Source: Gorsachius magnificus
Lineage: Eukaryota; Chordata; Aves; Pelecaniformes; Ardeidae
Length of the DNA stretch: 64,000 nt
Direction: 5' to 3'
NCBI GenBank assembly: GCA_034008185.1
Contig: CM067086.1
Location: 16,777,507-16,841,506, forward strand
A program made the translations under genes and the position numbers. How positions within the stretch are numbered: position 1 is the stretch's first letter; each line of letters begins with the position of its first letter. Positions 1-14,500 of the stretch are shown piece after piece. The notes beneath the pieces were generated by a model. It saw only the letters and a program-made list of their open reading frames with translations. It made no database searches and had not been told where the DNA came from.

Positions 1-1133
1 ACATTGCTGTTTGTAGAGGCTGGGCTGGTAGGTGCATAGCCATTAGCAGACTGCTGAACTGCTGTTGAAATCTAGCTTTAATAGTGTAATTTTAACCTGA
101 GTCAAGTCTTCTGCATATTTAGACCTAGAACTAGACCTAGAACCTTCCTTGGATTTTTCAGTTTGGTATTTTTGAGAGAGACAAAGAAAGAGAGAAATTT
201 TAAATGTTGCTTTGCTTGGCCAGTTTCTAAACTGTAGAGAAACCACGAACCTGACTTTGAGAATAATAATTAAAAAAAAAAGTGAAGAAGTAAAAAAAGC
301 CCAAACAAACCAAAACCCTGCAGTCTTTTCAATGCAAGTTAATCCTGACTATGCTCTCTATAGAAATACATATAAACTTCTGCCCTCTCTAGTATTCTTT
401 TTTCCTCCACCACACACTCGCTGTTTGCCAAATTTCCAAATATGACTGAAACTTACAAAAGCCTCATGGTAGCTTTATTACAAGAACACCCACACTTGTG
501 TCTAAAAGAGGCAAAGCTTAAAATAAATGTTAAAGTTTGATCGACCGGAAATCGATAGAACACCTCCTGTGTTTGCGCTTATACATTGAAGGCATTAGTG
601 TGTGTATATCTTTCATAATGCTGATAAGAAAAGAAGGTATGACAATATAGCAAGATCTCATTGCGCTCATAAGCACTTGAAAACAGCTTAACAGGTCTGT
701 GGAGACTTTAAATGGGAAGGGAGCTGTCTAATAGAGCACTCTGCAGCTGATCTGGTCTCGCGAGGAGGCCAGAACCTGACCTGAGGGGCTCCAGCATGTG
801 GTTTGCAAGACCCTAAGACCTCGGACCTCCTCCTGGTGCCCCCTCTTTTGTAGGGAGCATAAGCACAGCAGCTCTGCTGGGGAGAGCAAGGTACAGTGCT
901 CTCTGGGTCTGCTTTACTCCTAAAGTAGAGAAGCTACCCCGCTTTTGTAGGGAGAAAGGGCAGAGGAGGCTAGAGATGAGGCCGCTCAGACGGCGTGGGG
1001 CGCAGGTTGGTACTGCGGATGCTGTATTTCCTGAGGGTAGGGGACGTGGCTGTTTCAGAAGTGTCGAATATCTTGCACGCTTGCTATGACAATCATACTG
1101 TAGCATCCTCATGCTGCGCATTGCTAGCGTGTT

Positions 1134-1148
1134 TGTGTGTGTGTGTGT
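1134..1148. repeat. (GT)n microsatellite
   Basis: Short uninterrupted GT dinucleotide run, about seven units. Confidence 0.9.
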
Positions 1149-2854
1149 AAAGGGTAGAGAGAAAATTGGAAACATGTTAGTGCTGGGGAGCTTCCCAGAT
1201 TCAGATCCGAGCTGCTGCTATCAGATTCTGCAGTCAGAAGCGTAGAAACTAGCTAAATCTGCTAAAAAATTCTGCTATCTTCACTAGAAGTCCAGTGAGA
1301 CCACCTAATCTTGGGAGCCTGCCATCACCCTGTGATTATATCTTACATATTTGGCTGCTCCCACATGGAAGAAATGCCTCCTTTTAGATCTGGGTTCAGT
1401 TCAGATGCCTGTTCTCAGGAGGGCTAAATTTACATTTGGGGTTGAACTTACATGCAGTGGGACAGAACCGTCACCCATCCTTAATGCTTTCACCTCTGTG
1501 GGGGGTGAGGAGGACAGGGCTCTCTTTCCCCCTCCTCCTGCTGTTAATTCCCTGGCTGCTCACTCCTTTAAGAAGTGGATCGCAGGCATTTGGTGGGTCC
1601 TTGGCTTTCACTGTGTGGCTTGCAGTCAATTCTCATCCAGGCTCGGCTAAGCTGTTTAAAGGCTGATAAAAAAGCACCCACGGAAATCAGCTGTAGTAAC
1701 GCCATTGCGTTGTACGTGCAGTTTTCCAATGTGTAAGCACTACCAAATATTTCTGCTAGCAGCAATAACAGCAACGCGGAGAAAGCTGATCCAAAGGCAG
1801 GCTGCAAATTGCATTTGGTAGGGGCTTTGAAAGCCCTCATGGCCAGCAAGTAGAAAGGATGAAGGGATAGCAATAAGGAAAAAAATACTAGCAAAAGAAT
1901 AAATCAATTTCTGCCTTGGAATCTAGCTGGTGTTTATAATGAAGACCAAAGTGGTGCTGGTGAGAGGATCATTTGCACCTCCTGGTGGCAAATTAAAAAA
2001 CCCCAAAAATCTTAGACAAAAAAGTCCAGATGGGGTGTTCAGACATTTACTGTGCTATAATGAGTCTGATCAGAATAACCTGTAAAAAGACAGCAAATTC
2101 CTGAAATCTGTGCCTTAAGGGAAAGAAAAATAGATACAAAAAGCACAATGTATTCAAGACTTAGACCCCTGCACATCACTTCTGAATCAAAAATAGAACC
2201 ACAAGAAGTAGGATATTCCTTTTAAGAGCCAGATTTCCAATTAAACCATCTGAATACTCACATTTTCAATGCCTCTATTGCAAGGGAGCACAGTGATGCA
2301 AAGCCAAACCAGATAAATGCTTGTCTCAATGTACAACACAGCAGGCAGTATATCTCTTCCACTGTTTGAGCCACGCTGAGGCAATGCACCTGCAAACAGA
2401 AGACAACAGGAAAATGCTGGTAGCATGAGAAAAGAATATTGCCCAGCAGCCTCGACAGCCAGACTCCAGGGATGGTGCTTAGCCCTCTGAGTAGCTGTGG
2501 GCTTCCTCTGTGTCTCTGGCTCCTGCGACTCAGTTTGTGATTTGTAGAATTTTACCAGGTCCTTCTTGAAGCTGCAAGATGCCATTGTAATAAGTGTCAA
2601 ATCAGGTAATAAGTACCTGTGGAGTATGCATATCTCTAGGGACTCATAGTAGCGTCTGTTCATCTTCCTTTCCCTATGGGTAGCCTGAACACAGGAAAGG
2701 ATTTTTCTAATTTTGAAGCACACAATCAGATAAAAATGAAGTACAGTACTTTCAGTGTCTTCAGACATTGCAGTCATTGCAATAGCTGGACTTTTGAAAC
2801 TTGCCTTGATGACAGTTCTACTGAAAAGTCTTAAATAAATAAATAAAGCCCCCT

Positions 2855-2868
2855 CCCCCCCCCCCCCC
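2855..2868. repeat. Poly-C tract
   Basis: A run of 14 C, preceded by a shorter C-rich stretch. Length is likely variable or uncertain. Confidence 0.85.
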
Positions 2869-4999
2869 AATTGTTTTAATCTTCTTAATCTTTTATGGGT
2901 CTCCAAGAAGTCAGAAGGGGCTAGTAACTGTAATTTGGAAGTGTGATTTGGAAATTGTTCATTATTCAATCCTAACTGTGTAATGTTAGGGCAGAAGGGA
3001 CAGGAATAGAGGTAAGTTTCTCAATTGGATTGTAACTCATTGGTCAACTCAGTAGTGACATTGCAAGTTTGGTGGAGAAGCCTTTTTAAAGTTTGTTAAC
3101 GAAAATGAGACAAATGGTTGTGTAGGTGAGGTGTCTCTCTGGGTTTCACAGCTTGGGCCCACAGCTGGCCTGATCAACACTGCAATGTTTGCTGAATTAT
3201 GCTGGTCATGGGGTACAGTTCTTGGCATGCTGTAGCTATGCTTGTAAACACGGTTGAATTGATAAGAAAAAAGGTTTTCCTGTTATAACGTTATTTTGGG
3301 CACTGGTCTAAGCTCCATCTCATGTACAGTATTTTACAGGTATATCTTTCAAGTAGAGACAAGGTCTTAAAGTCACTTAACAAAGAAACAGGGTGAGGTG
3401 GTTGACTCATGCAGGCAAAATCTTGCATCTTATCTAATCCTGCCTGGAGAGCGTTGTTAAGGGCTCCAGCAGGGCCGCACACACAACGCTGGGCAGGGGC
3501 CTGGGAGTGCCCAAAAGTGCACGGTGAAAGCCCGCTTAACTTCTGAGCGTTGGAGGGACAACTGAGCTGAAATTCCATTTCAGTGCAAGGCCAGCTGGAA
3601 CTTACTGAAACGTGATAGGTGAGCAAATGCGCCGGTGGCTTGGAGCTGGCTGGAGCATACAGTTTGTTTTAAGCTTGATAACAAGCCTCAGTCTGTGGAA
3701 GTTAAGTACAGCTTCTGCAGGTGCCTGAATGCCTTCAAAATGTCAGTCTGTGATCTTGTGGTGAATGCACACTGGGAATATTCATGAGGAAACTAATAAT
3801 GTTTTTCATGCATGACTTGCATTTTGTGCAATATAAAAACTAAAGGAAAAAACCTTTGCATTCAACAACTCCAGAAAAGTCCTGCATGAAAGGGACAGAG
3901 GTTCTGCAGAAAAATGAAGTGATTGTTTGTATTATGTAGGAGCACAAGGACACCTTTTCCAGTCTTCCCAGACAAACTTCTCACAGTTTATAGTTTCTGA
4001 GTGCCTGATTTCATAACACTTATATTATTTTAGAGTAGGTTTTGGGAATGCACTGCATTTAGGAAGTAGAAAATATATACATGTCTATGTAGCTGTGTAC
4101 ACTGGGAAGTATGTGGAAGCTCAGATGTTACGTTCTGGTAACTGAAAGTGTTGAATATGTCATAGCAGCCATAACAAGTTAGCCTGTTTTGATTTGGCCA
4201 GGATGTTGATACTAATACGCAGCCCCCGTGTCCCAGGTTCACAGCCTTAAGGGCAGCTGCTCTCTTTGTGCCGTGCTATTCACAGAGCACCCTAAATATA
4301 GGATTTGCATACATTGTACCGTCCACTGCAAGCACAGTTACTGATAATGCGAATGGCGGTCTTAAAGACAGCATATGCTAAAACGTATCTCTCTGCAGAC
4401 TATTTAGGTTTTTTCAGCTGAAAATCAGTTTCTGTGTTTAAAGCTGATAACTGGCTTTGCCAATTAAGAGTAATAACTACATGTGTTTAGCACTGTGCTA
4501 ATTTCCCAAATAGTTGGTGTGGTCTTCTCTGAAAGCTTACAAACCAATCATGCTTACAATGAACAATGGGGATTGGCTGATGTTTTGTGTGACCTATGTA
4601 AGGTTATTGTGATGCTCTAATGTTTTGTTTTGTTTTTTAAAACAAATTCCATGGGCTAGAAAGAAACATAGGGGTTAATTTCTATAGTTGCTAACTGTTC
4701 CATTCAACAGCATCACACTGGCAGATGAGCAAGCTCTATAGGAGCTAAATCTATTTTAAATAATCAGTCAGTTGGAAGTTGCTAATTAGGGTCTGAAGTA
4801 AGAGATCCTATCAAAGAAAAATTGCTTTATGAGGTGGACAGCAGGGTTAAGTGAGACATAAAAAGGAGGGACGGAACTCAGTAAGTTGGGAAAGGTTTTC
4901 TTCTGGGAGTTGAATGAGTCAACGAAGTCATACTCTTGTGAAAAAATGGAGTGCAATGCTGACTAGAAAAATGCACAAGGAAGAATGTAGCCTGCTTGC

Positions 5000-5026
5000 T
5001 ATATATATATATTATATATATATATA
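5000..5026. repeat. (AT)n microsatellite
   Basis: Two runs of AT alternation joined by a single TT irregularity, immediately before the old CR1 relic. Confidence 0.9.
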
Positions 5027-5049
5027 GTAATCTTTCTGCTGTTCTCAGC

Positions 5050-5532
5050 ATTGGAAAAACCTCAGCTGGACTTCTCTGGTGTTGCAGTTCAAGAGGATGT
5101 GGACCAGTTGGGAAAAGCCCAAAGAGGAGCACTCAGATATGACCAAGGAGGTGTAAGACCTAATCGAGTTACCTTGTTCAGCTTTTAGAAGAGAAGACTT
5201 TGAGCAATGCAGAGATAATCCTCAAGTATGCAGAAGGTAGAATCAAGCTGTAAAAAGGACGGAAATGGCCTTTCCTAAAAGCCCATGTTTTATTTGACAG
5301 GAAGTTTTGATCTTACACTATAAGAAGAAAGATGTAGGTTAAACGATAGCTAAAAGCTTTCTAACAGTGAAGATAATGAAATATTGGAGTTTCTGTCTTT
5401 GAAGGTTTTTAAAAACACATTAGACAAACATCTGTCATGAATGATGTAGGTATAGATGGTCCTGCCTGGGGCAGGGGGATAAGCCAGATGACTTAATGAG
5501 ATACCTTCTTTCCCTATTTTTCCATGATTCCA
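5050..5532 (+). mobile_element. Ancient CR1-type LINE fragment (3' end)
   Basis: The order of motifs matches the 3' end of an old CR1 family: a block like GGTTTTTAAAAACACATTAG with AGACAAACATCTGTCATGAA, then GATGTAGGTATAGATGGTCC, a TGCCTGGGGCAGGGGGATAA block, a GATGACTT block and a terminal TCCATGATTCC. The copy is strongly diverged and has no intact frame, so it is a fossil. The 5' boundary is approximate. Confidence 0.75.
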
Positions 5533-8500
5533 CGTTGAGACTACGCTCACTTATGCATGTTTGGATCTGATCCATTCGTCGAGTCTGAGGGTCACATTCC
5601 AGGATGGGGTTTTGAAAAGAGCTTTGAAAAAATGTGATGGGATTTGGGTGCCTACCTCCCTTTTAGCCTTTTTGAGAATCCTAGCCTGTAAAAGTATTCC
5701 TCATCCAGACAAAGCCAGATAATTTTCTGTATGTTGATATTTAAATCCTCTGGCTAAATCTGTGTTTCCCTGAAATGTTTCTGCCTGCTCCAACATGCCC
5801 TTGTAGGTTAAATTGCTATTTTTCTGGATGAATCATGCTGAGAACATTCAACATATCAAGCTGGGTATGAAAATGTGCAGTCAGAATGTGAACTAATGAA
5901 CAGCAGCTTTTATATTTCTTCTTTAAATGCAAGAAGGACCATTTCCAGATCTCTCCACTGGCTTTGGGTAACCCAAATATCTGAGTGAACAATAAGCTGA
6001 CCCAGGCAGCAGACAGCCCCACGGGAAGCAGAGGTTTGGCAAAGACGGACTGATCTAGCATGAAAACAGAACATATTTGAAATGAATAAAGTAGACAACA
6101 TTGTGAAATTCTGTGGATTCTATTTTATGAGCTGTGCAGGGTGTCTGTCCTTTTGGCTTCATCCATGCTCTCTGTTGTCTACACCTTTGGACCTCCCTGT
6201 TGGCTACTGCAACTGTTTTTTTGGTGCCCTTTGGTGTCCCATCAGTACTTATCTTGTGCCGTGTTGCTCCACTGATTTCTCCAAAGAGTCTTTTCCACCT
6301 TTCTTCTTGTTTTACATCAAGAAAAAGGAGCAAGTTGTATTGGGGTTAGGAAGTCAAGCAACTACACTTGAGTGTGAACCAAAAAAACTTCACAATTGAA
6401 ATGTGCCTGTCCTTTGCATAACAGCTGAGGGAGTAGGCAACTTCTTCATCTAAGGGACTTAATTTCACGTTACCCAGAAGTGTACTTTCTACATGAGAAA
6501 AGAAAGAGGGTGTAGAGTTGTTCCTCAATCCTTCTTCTCAAACTGGGTCACACTTTGGAGAGAGCATGCCTAGAGCAGGAGAAGAAACAGGTACAAGCAG
6601 GAGTCTGTTGCCCTGCGAGGAAAGGATGTCAAGGGAGGAGAGCCCATGTTTGCAACTCAGCCATTGCAGGACTTGCTAGGGAGCAGGGTTGAACTACAGG
6701 TGACCTGTAACTTTGGTTTTCCACAACCTGAAGGAATATTGAGAGTAATCCACCAGTCGTATGAACCACATTTCAAAAGAAAAAAAAATTAATTGGTCAG
6801 CTACAGATCATAGACACTTTGGTGCAGAAAGATGTTCTGAGCTCGCAATGATCTGGGTCTCACACCTAGAGGACTTATGGCTCTCAGTCTGGGAAAGATT
6901 ATTTCAGAAAGACTTTTCCTCTTCTGCATTTCCTGCTTGCTAGTTTAGTGCCCTCCACACGCCCCTCTTGCCCTGTCTCATGGGAATTTAATTGCAGGTA
7001 TCTCTCTGGATTGACTGGATAAGGGAAATTTGGGGAATGCCTTAAGACCATGTAGCCCTGGAAGTTGGTGTGCTTTGCTAAGATCCACCTTGCAAAAGAC
7101 CCTCTGCGGATTTGTGCCCAAACTGTCCCTTTAAGGGCTCTCTGGAATTCTGTGTCTGGTTTGCTTGCTTTTATCCTGTGCTTTGCAGGCCTCCCTGTGC
7201 TATAAACGCTTCCCTTTCCTCTTTTATCACGCTATACTCCTTGCTTGTAACAACTTCCCACTTCCTTATCACTTACTATTCCAGTTTGTTAAACCCCCTT
7301 TTTCCTGTTAGTGGTTGCCTGTGTGCTCCCCTGCGGGGTGTTCTGGCAACACACACTTTGGAGCTCAGAGATGCACTCATCAGCCCCTGTATAGTGCTCA
7401 GGCACCCTGCATCTCCCTCAGCCTTTGCATCCAGGGAGCAGTGCCTCTCTTGCTCTTTCAGGGCTTGGGACAAAGCATGCCTCCATCCCTCACCCGCCGC
7501 TTCCTTCAGGCCAGCCAGCCTTGCACGCGCACGTTTGCTCTTTGCCCGCTTGTTTTCTCCTTAAGCCCCTGCACTCTCAGAGCAGCGTGTCGGCGTGGTT
7601 GGTGTCTGTGACTTGGTGTCAGGCCCCGCTTGATCGCTGCAAGGCAGGCGGTTCTAGCTAGCTGCCTGACCACAGCTGGTCTGCCTAAACACAAGGGCTG
7701 GGCTATGAGCCTGGCCAGCTGCCCGTCAGTGACTGACCAGAACCCCACCAGCTGCTCGGGGCCATTGGGTGGTGCTTTGAACCCTGACCATGGAGAACTG
7801 CCCGGGTCCTGCTACCTGATGGTTCTTGCTCCAGCTTGTCCTATGCCTATAGCACAGGATCCCTGGCTTCAGACAGCAGTCCTGTCCTTTGTCAGCCTCC
7901 TGTCCTTCCTCCAGCCCTAGCCTGGAGTGGTTAGTTGACTTTGGCTGGATGCCAGGTGCCCACCAAGCTGCTCTGTCACTCCCCTTCTCAGCTGGACAGG
8001 GCAGGGAGAGAATAAGGTGGGAAAAAACCTCATGGGTCAAGATAAAGGCAGTTTAGTAAAGCAAAAGCAAAGACTGCATGTGGAAGCAAAGGAAAGCTAT
8101 ATATTTATATATATAAAGCGCCTATCACCATATTGATAAACATTCTTTGGAACCACTCTGACGGCAGAGGTAAGAACAGGAGTCAGCCTGTTGGTACCTC
8201 AGCACTTCTGTTTCCAACCAATTAAAAAAAAAAAAAAAAAGCTACAAGACTTTGCTGCCAACCTGCCTGGCTGGTGTTTAATACTGCTACTCCATCAGGG
8301 TTGGAGGGAGACCTATTGTGAATGGCAACAGTTTGCACTGTGACTTCTCCAACTGTGCTGCAGAACAACGCAGGTGTCGCAGAAGGGCAGTGGGACACGA
8401 AGGCTCAGACCTGTTACCAGTCAAAATATTTATTCTCTAGGAAACCCTCTGGTGTGTGTTCCTACGCTGCCAGCAAGGCAGAGACAAAGCTGTGACCTCA

Positions 8501-11500
8501 GGAGCCATGACTGTCTTCATCCTTGCAGTGCTCAGCACTGACATCAGTGGCACGACCTATGCTAAAGCTGGCATGAAAAATATTTGTCTGCCTTTTTAAA
8601 TTAAGAGGCTTTGGCCTGTTTTCCATTACAGTAGCAGCATGTGGCGTTGGCACAGCCAGTCCTGCCACTCCCCTGTGGGAATGGAGCATCTGCCGGAACC
8701 CCAAAAGCAGCCACCATGCTGCCAGCACTCCCACCCACCTGCGTGGCCTCCAGAGCCCAACCAAGGGACCACCAGGCTCTGTGCAAGGTTGTCAGCACTC
8801 CCCAGGGGCATCTCTCGGTAGCTGGTGGCAGGATGAGGACGCCCTGGAAAAGTGACTGTGACGTCTCCAAAAGACAATGTCTTCAAGCCTTGAAGCCAAG
8901 GTCGCTCTTTGGTCCTGGGGCAGTACTGGACTGCTACACTTAAAGACAAGTTCTGGAGGGACTGATCTCATCCCTTAGCCTCAGTCTGCATGAATGAAAT
9001 GCCTGTTTAGCCTGCTACTAGACATTTCATTGTCGTCTCAATATTATCTTCTTTAAATAAGTCTCCATTTTTAAATTTAAATTCATTCAAACCAGCATTT
9101 TCAGAATGAAGTGTCCTTACTTTTCAGGATAAATGTTGAGACTTCTGTGATGAAATTATTTCTCAGAAATGGTGTATTCATGAAGGATTTTCCTCACTCG
9201 ATACTTGCTGTTAAATATCCTTTCTGAACACTTCTCCCTCTGTACTGCTGGGCACACAGACTAGACAAGGTCAAGCTTTAAGTCTGGGTGGATTCTGGTG
9301 TCTTGACTTCTGTGGATGCTTGTCTAAATCAAGCTGTAAGCAATTCAAGAAAAGCATGTCTTTTGTGAAGCACGGTGTGTCTACATCTGCTGCTTGACCC
9401 ACAGTCTCTCAGAATATAGTTCCTTTCTCATTTTTCTTTGGGTGCCTTCCAGCCCTACTGGGGCAGGTATTTCCATTTCATCTCCTTCGGCGGTGTGACT
9501 AAGCATCTCTTGAGGGTTAGTCTATGACATGGCCAGTTCATCTGAGTCGATAATTTCTCAGAGTTATACAGCTGGACTAATGTTTCCCTTTACCCCATAA
9601 TTTTTTTCCCTTGGAATGGCTCAAGGAAATGCACACAAACTAAAATCTGCGTGTGGTTTTACTTGGAAGGCTTAAAGAGAGGTGTTGATCTATGTGTTTC
9701 TACAACAAGAAAATTATTCTGAATTCTGTACAGAACTTCCCTTATACATGCAAAAGTGAAGATATTGGGCAGTTACTATTTCAGCCAGAAGGCAATATGT
9801 TCCGAGCAGCTCTGGAACATCATTTATGAACTTTCCTCTTTTTACCATTCAGATCCTCTTTAAATGAAGGAATGACCTTGGTGGTCATCCCTCATGTTCC
9901 TAAGGTGCATTTGCTCCCAGAAGCTACTCCCACATTCTGTTCCAGGCTTTCAAGGCACATTAAAAAATTTCCATTGCTGCATAGACTGGTGCAGCCTTTA
10001 TGATTTTTGCCATCATTAAATTTAGCAAGATTGACATATTGGATTTAAGGGAAAGCGTCTGGGTTAAAGTGCAGGCCAGACTAGTATGAAAAAGAAAAAA
10101 AAGGCAGAGTGACCTCAGGTTGGCTGCTGGAGGTGTAGTCCTCTGCTGCCTCAGCTCGGGCTGGACAGTTCAGGTGAGTCTAACTGTGATCTTGGACTCC
10201 CATGGTTGCTAAACTTCACTCACACGCTGATATCAATAGGATTATGTGTGAGGTTAAATTAGATTAGTAAGTGTTTGCTAAATTGTAGCTTTGGACTCTA
10301 CACACTGCTGGAGAGCACATGAATGATGATGTTGTGGGTAGCTGAGTCACACCACACGATAAAATAGAAGGAGCATCTGTTAACAGAAAGTGCTCTAACT
10401 GGGAATAAAATAAGGTTAAGCACAAGAGCCTAGTTTCTCATCACTTCAGCGTATCCAGGCCCATTTGCTTCTAATTAAACCTATTTTTCTTCACACAGCT
10501 GCAATTTCCAATCACAGTTCCCTGGGGCATCTGGGTGCTAATGCCCCTCATGTGTGCTGGCCTCTCCTTGGAGGAGCTCAGGGGAGCAGAGTGGCTGTTT
10601 GCGAACTCTCGGCTCTGCAGTCAGGGAAATTGCAGCCTTCCTTTCATCAGGAAGTAAGTGTACTTTCCTTATCCGTATCTATAAATCTGAGAAATTTAAG
10701 TAGTTTCTCCATGTGTTTCTTAATTGATCAGGTTTGTGCTGTTCTGTGGATTGGGATGAAAATTTGCCAAAAAACTGCTTTGGGTTTTTGGTCTGCAAAG
10801 AAAGATGCTCAGAGAGTTTGGCTATTCCTGTTACAGCTAATGGAGAAAGAGCCTGCCTATTTAAAGTCAGCATTAAACACTTGTTGGCTTCCATGACTCA
10901 AGAAAGTTTGTGTATTAAAGGATTTTCCAGGTTGTTCAGAGCCTCCAGGAGTGTTTTTAGTCAGTAAGTAACAGAGTTGGCTTTTAATGTAGGCAGCTGT
11001 GAGATGAAGAAGGAGATCAAGCAACGCGTGAAATGTGGTTTATTTGCTCTCCCAGAAAGGACTCAAAATAGTCATTTGTGCTTTGGATGTGAAGTGTGAA
11101 GAGGTTATCTGGCTGACCTGGGATCACACAAGGTATCTGCCGTACGACCAGATAACAGTTCCCTACCTTCCAGTGTGGCACGGCATCTAGCGATGTATAA
11201 AACAGCAATGAACACTTAAGTGACTTTTCTTAAAAAAACAAATTCCTATGTACCTTCCTCCTTTTTCTGAGTTTTTTTTTGTAGGCTGCTCTCACCATGT
11301 TCAGGGGGTATGCCTCTTAAATTGTGTGTTATTAAGATGTTATTAGCTAATCCCAGAGCTATGGAGAACTTCTGCTCAAACTAGAGAATGCTTTTCTTTA
11401 TTCTTGTGTGTAAGTTAATAGAAGTCCTCCTAGGTTTGGTCATTCCTTATTGCTTGAAGTACTGGCTGGAAGCTGGGTTTCCAAAATTAATTGAAATGGC

Positions 11501-14500
11501 AGGATCAGGTCGTTGTTGTGCACGGATCTGAGTGTGACCCATAGGCAATGTCATTTTGTAATTGCTGAGAAGCAAGGCTGGTGGAAAGGAAACTGTAGGA
11601 CAAGTGAGAGAAAGTAGGTAATCTTCAACTGAGTAAAACAACTGCCTGTCTGTGATACAAAGTCAAATTTCTTCCCTCTTTCAAGCGAGCTTTTAGTGTA
11701 ATCTGGTCTGAGAAACTTGGCTGAAGGCTTTGTAATGCATTGTATTGGTCATCTTGCCTTTTTACTGCGGGTTTTTTTTTCGGCTGGGAGGTACAGAACC
11801 CTGAAATATTATCCCCACATGATAGGACAAAGCTTGGTGGTAAAAACCAGTTTTCAAGTGATTTGCACCAAATTTTTTTCAGAAGAGTTTATACACTCAA
11901 AAAATGATGCATTTAATTTTGAATGCTTATCAATGCAAAAAGCAGACTTTTGAATCTCAGGTATAAAAGGAATCAAAGTGAGTGTATTCAGCAAGAACTT
12001 GATCACCTTTTTCCTCAGTATGGTTTCAAAATAGTTTAAAACCAAAAGAGAGGCCCCTGTAACTTCCCTACAGCAGTCTCACGAGGATGCAACCACAGCA
12101 GGAACAGACTGAGGTGTGAGCACTGAGGCCATCTATAATATAGTTATCAGGTTCTGCTTTCCTTCGATAACCTTTGACCTCCAAATACCTGGGTTGTAAG
12201 TCCCACTGAGACATGGCAACGTTGTTTGATAACAGAAGAAAGCACAAGGGAAGTTAAAACTGCACTCACAGTTGTCACCACCTTGTTTGCCAAAGGCGCG
12301 TGATGATGGTCAAGGGGCAGGCGCTGAAAACACTGTACGGATTTTTTCCAAGGGAAAGCTAAGTGTAAGAGTAAGGGGGATGTGTCTGAAAATCAGTTTT
12401 GCTTTGCATATGTTACCCATGTGTTAGAGAGGGTGGAAGTTGGAAATGAGACTCCGGCTGTCTAGGTATCTGAGGAAATAAGACGTACTATTTTCTGACC
12501 TATGCTTTTGTTAAGGTGTGTTTTTGTGGGCAAATTGAGACGTTGTTGTTGTTGTTAGAGAACGTGATGTGAAAATACACCCAAAACTGCTGTTGTGGTA
12601 AGCCAGCAGAATAGCGGTATCTCTGTCACAAATCTCAGTTCTTCAATAGCGGTATCTTTGTAGCTTTCTCTCTTCCCCCTCTATTTCCCCCCACCGTCCC
12701 CTTAAAGTTTGGGGCTGTGGTTACCCTTCACCTCTGCATTACTACTTTTGGCCTACTGCCCTAAGGCAGTTGGATGGGGCAATTCACCTTAGTTTACTGC
12801 CTGCCAGGCCAACTGTCTCAGGTCAGGGAATCCCCAGGCAGGATGGAGCAAACATGGTAGCTCCATGCTATATGACTCTTGGATAATGGGGAGGTGTCCT
12901 GTGTCCACTTATTTTGGATAATCATAGAATCTCCTTGGGCCCTGTGACATATGGTGTAGAGCAGAGTCATCTGTGGACAGTTCTTTTCATACTGGCTGCT
13001 GGATCAGTGCCTGAAAACAGCCAAGGCTGGGGTTCACAGTTGAAATCCAAAATTTGGGTCTTTGGGAGATGCTGTCTTCTGATTTTTACAAGCTTTGTTT
13101 CATAATTTGCATCCCTCCAACTTGAGTGAGGTGAGAACATGGATCTGGGTAATCTCTTTTCCAGGATTTTTCTTATATAGCCAGAAATGAAGTAATACTC
13201 TGCAGAAAGCCTCAATGCTCCATAGTGGCTCCTTTAGAGAGTATCTGTCAAGCAGAAATCTTGAACTTCTTTTTCATGTTTACTACTCTTCCATCAAAGC
13301 TTATTATCCTACCACTCAGATTAACATACAGTCAACCTAATTTCTATTCTATCTTCTTTAGATGCTGTTGCATTTCATCCCAGAATTAATGCACAGTGCC
13401 ACTAAAACTCTTTTAATTCATATTCTGCTCGACAGAGCAACTCTGATTTTTGAATGAAGATGTTCTTGGGGTTATTTCAAGCTCCGTAAACATTTTGTAG
13501 CAATCACAAAAGCAGTGAGATTTGGGAGGCCAGATTAAACCCCAGCAGCTGCAGTTAAAACTCATTGAAGTCAAGAGGAGGGTTTCTGGTGATCCATTAG
13601 TCTCTGCATCTGCCCCAGGGTACATGGGAGTTTGGAGTTTGCAGTATGGTGTGTGCACTGTGTCAGGAATGAATAGCATGCAGGCTTTACATTGTATTTA
13701 GTCTCCTCCACATGCAGGAATGAGAGCCGAAGTACCTTATCCCTTATCTTACGTGTTTGTCCCTTACTTGTCACTGTGTCAACTGTCAGCGTTGCTGGTC
13801 TGGCTCATGTTGTAGATGGCCTCTTGACCTTGACTTTTTAGCTGACATATCTGCAAATATGATGCTTCTGGTAGAGAGCTTCACATACTTGGGTTCTGAA
13901 ACAGAACAAAAACTTAGGGACTGAATGCAAGGTATTGAAATTACTTTCAATTTTTCTTATAGTCAAAAGTTCTTTTTATACTACATGAAAATTAATAAAA
14001 GTATATATTTAAGCTTTAGCTCTTGGACAAACCTGCCCAAGAAACCTGGAAAAAATATTTCATGTGATGAAGCTGGTGAACTATTGAACTTTCTTTAGCA
14101 CTGAACTTATTTCTGGATTTTTATTTGTCTGGATGGGGATTGATAATTCCCTTGATTTAGAGGGGGGGGTGTGTGTGTGTAACGTTGCTTTTCAAGCGTA
14201 ACCACATCTGCGCCTCCGAGGTACCACGTTCTCCAAGTCAGAAGGAATGAGTTGGTTAGAAACTGCTGGGCCTTTGGTTACTAACCAGCACATCTTAGGT
14301 GAAGATTTTCAGTATTTTCTTCTGGATTGCTTAGCCAAACTCTTGTATCTGGTCACGTTCCTGTATTTAAGGGGACTGTGTTCCATTCAGCATGCCAGTT
14401 TCTAGGACAGTGTTTGAAAATAAACACTTTAAAGATATTCCTAACTGTTTTGAGGCATACACCATTCGGGTCTGTTTGAGATATTGGAGCATTGGCAGTT

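Larger units (their letters stand above)
1..5049. other. Gene-free stretch
   Basis: No exon or repeat family recognised. It contains a GT microsatellite (1134-1148), a C-run (2855-2868) and a 242-codon minus-strand ORF (2241-2969) of unknown meaning that reads through the C-run. Confidence 0.5.
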
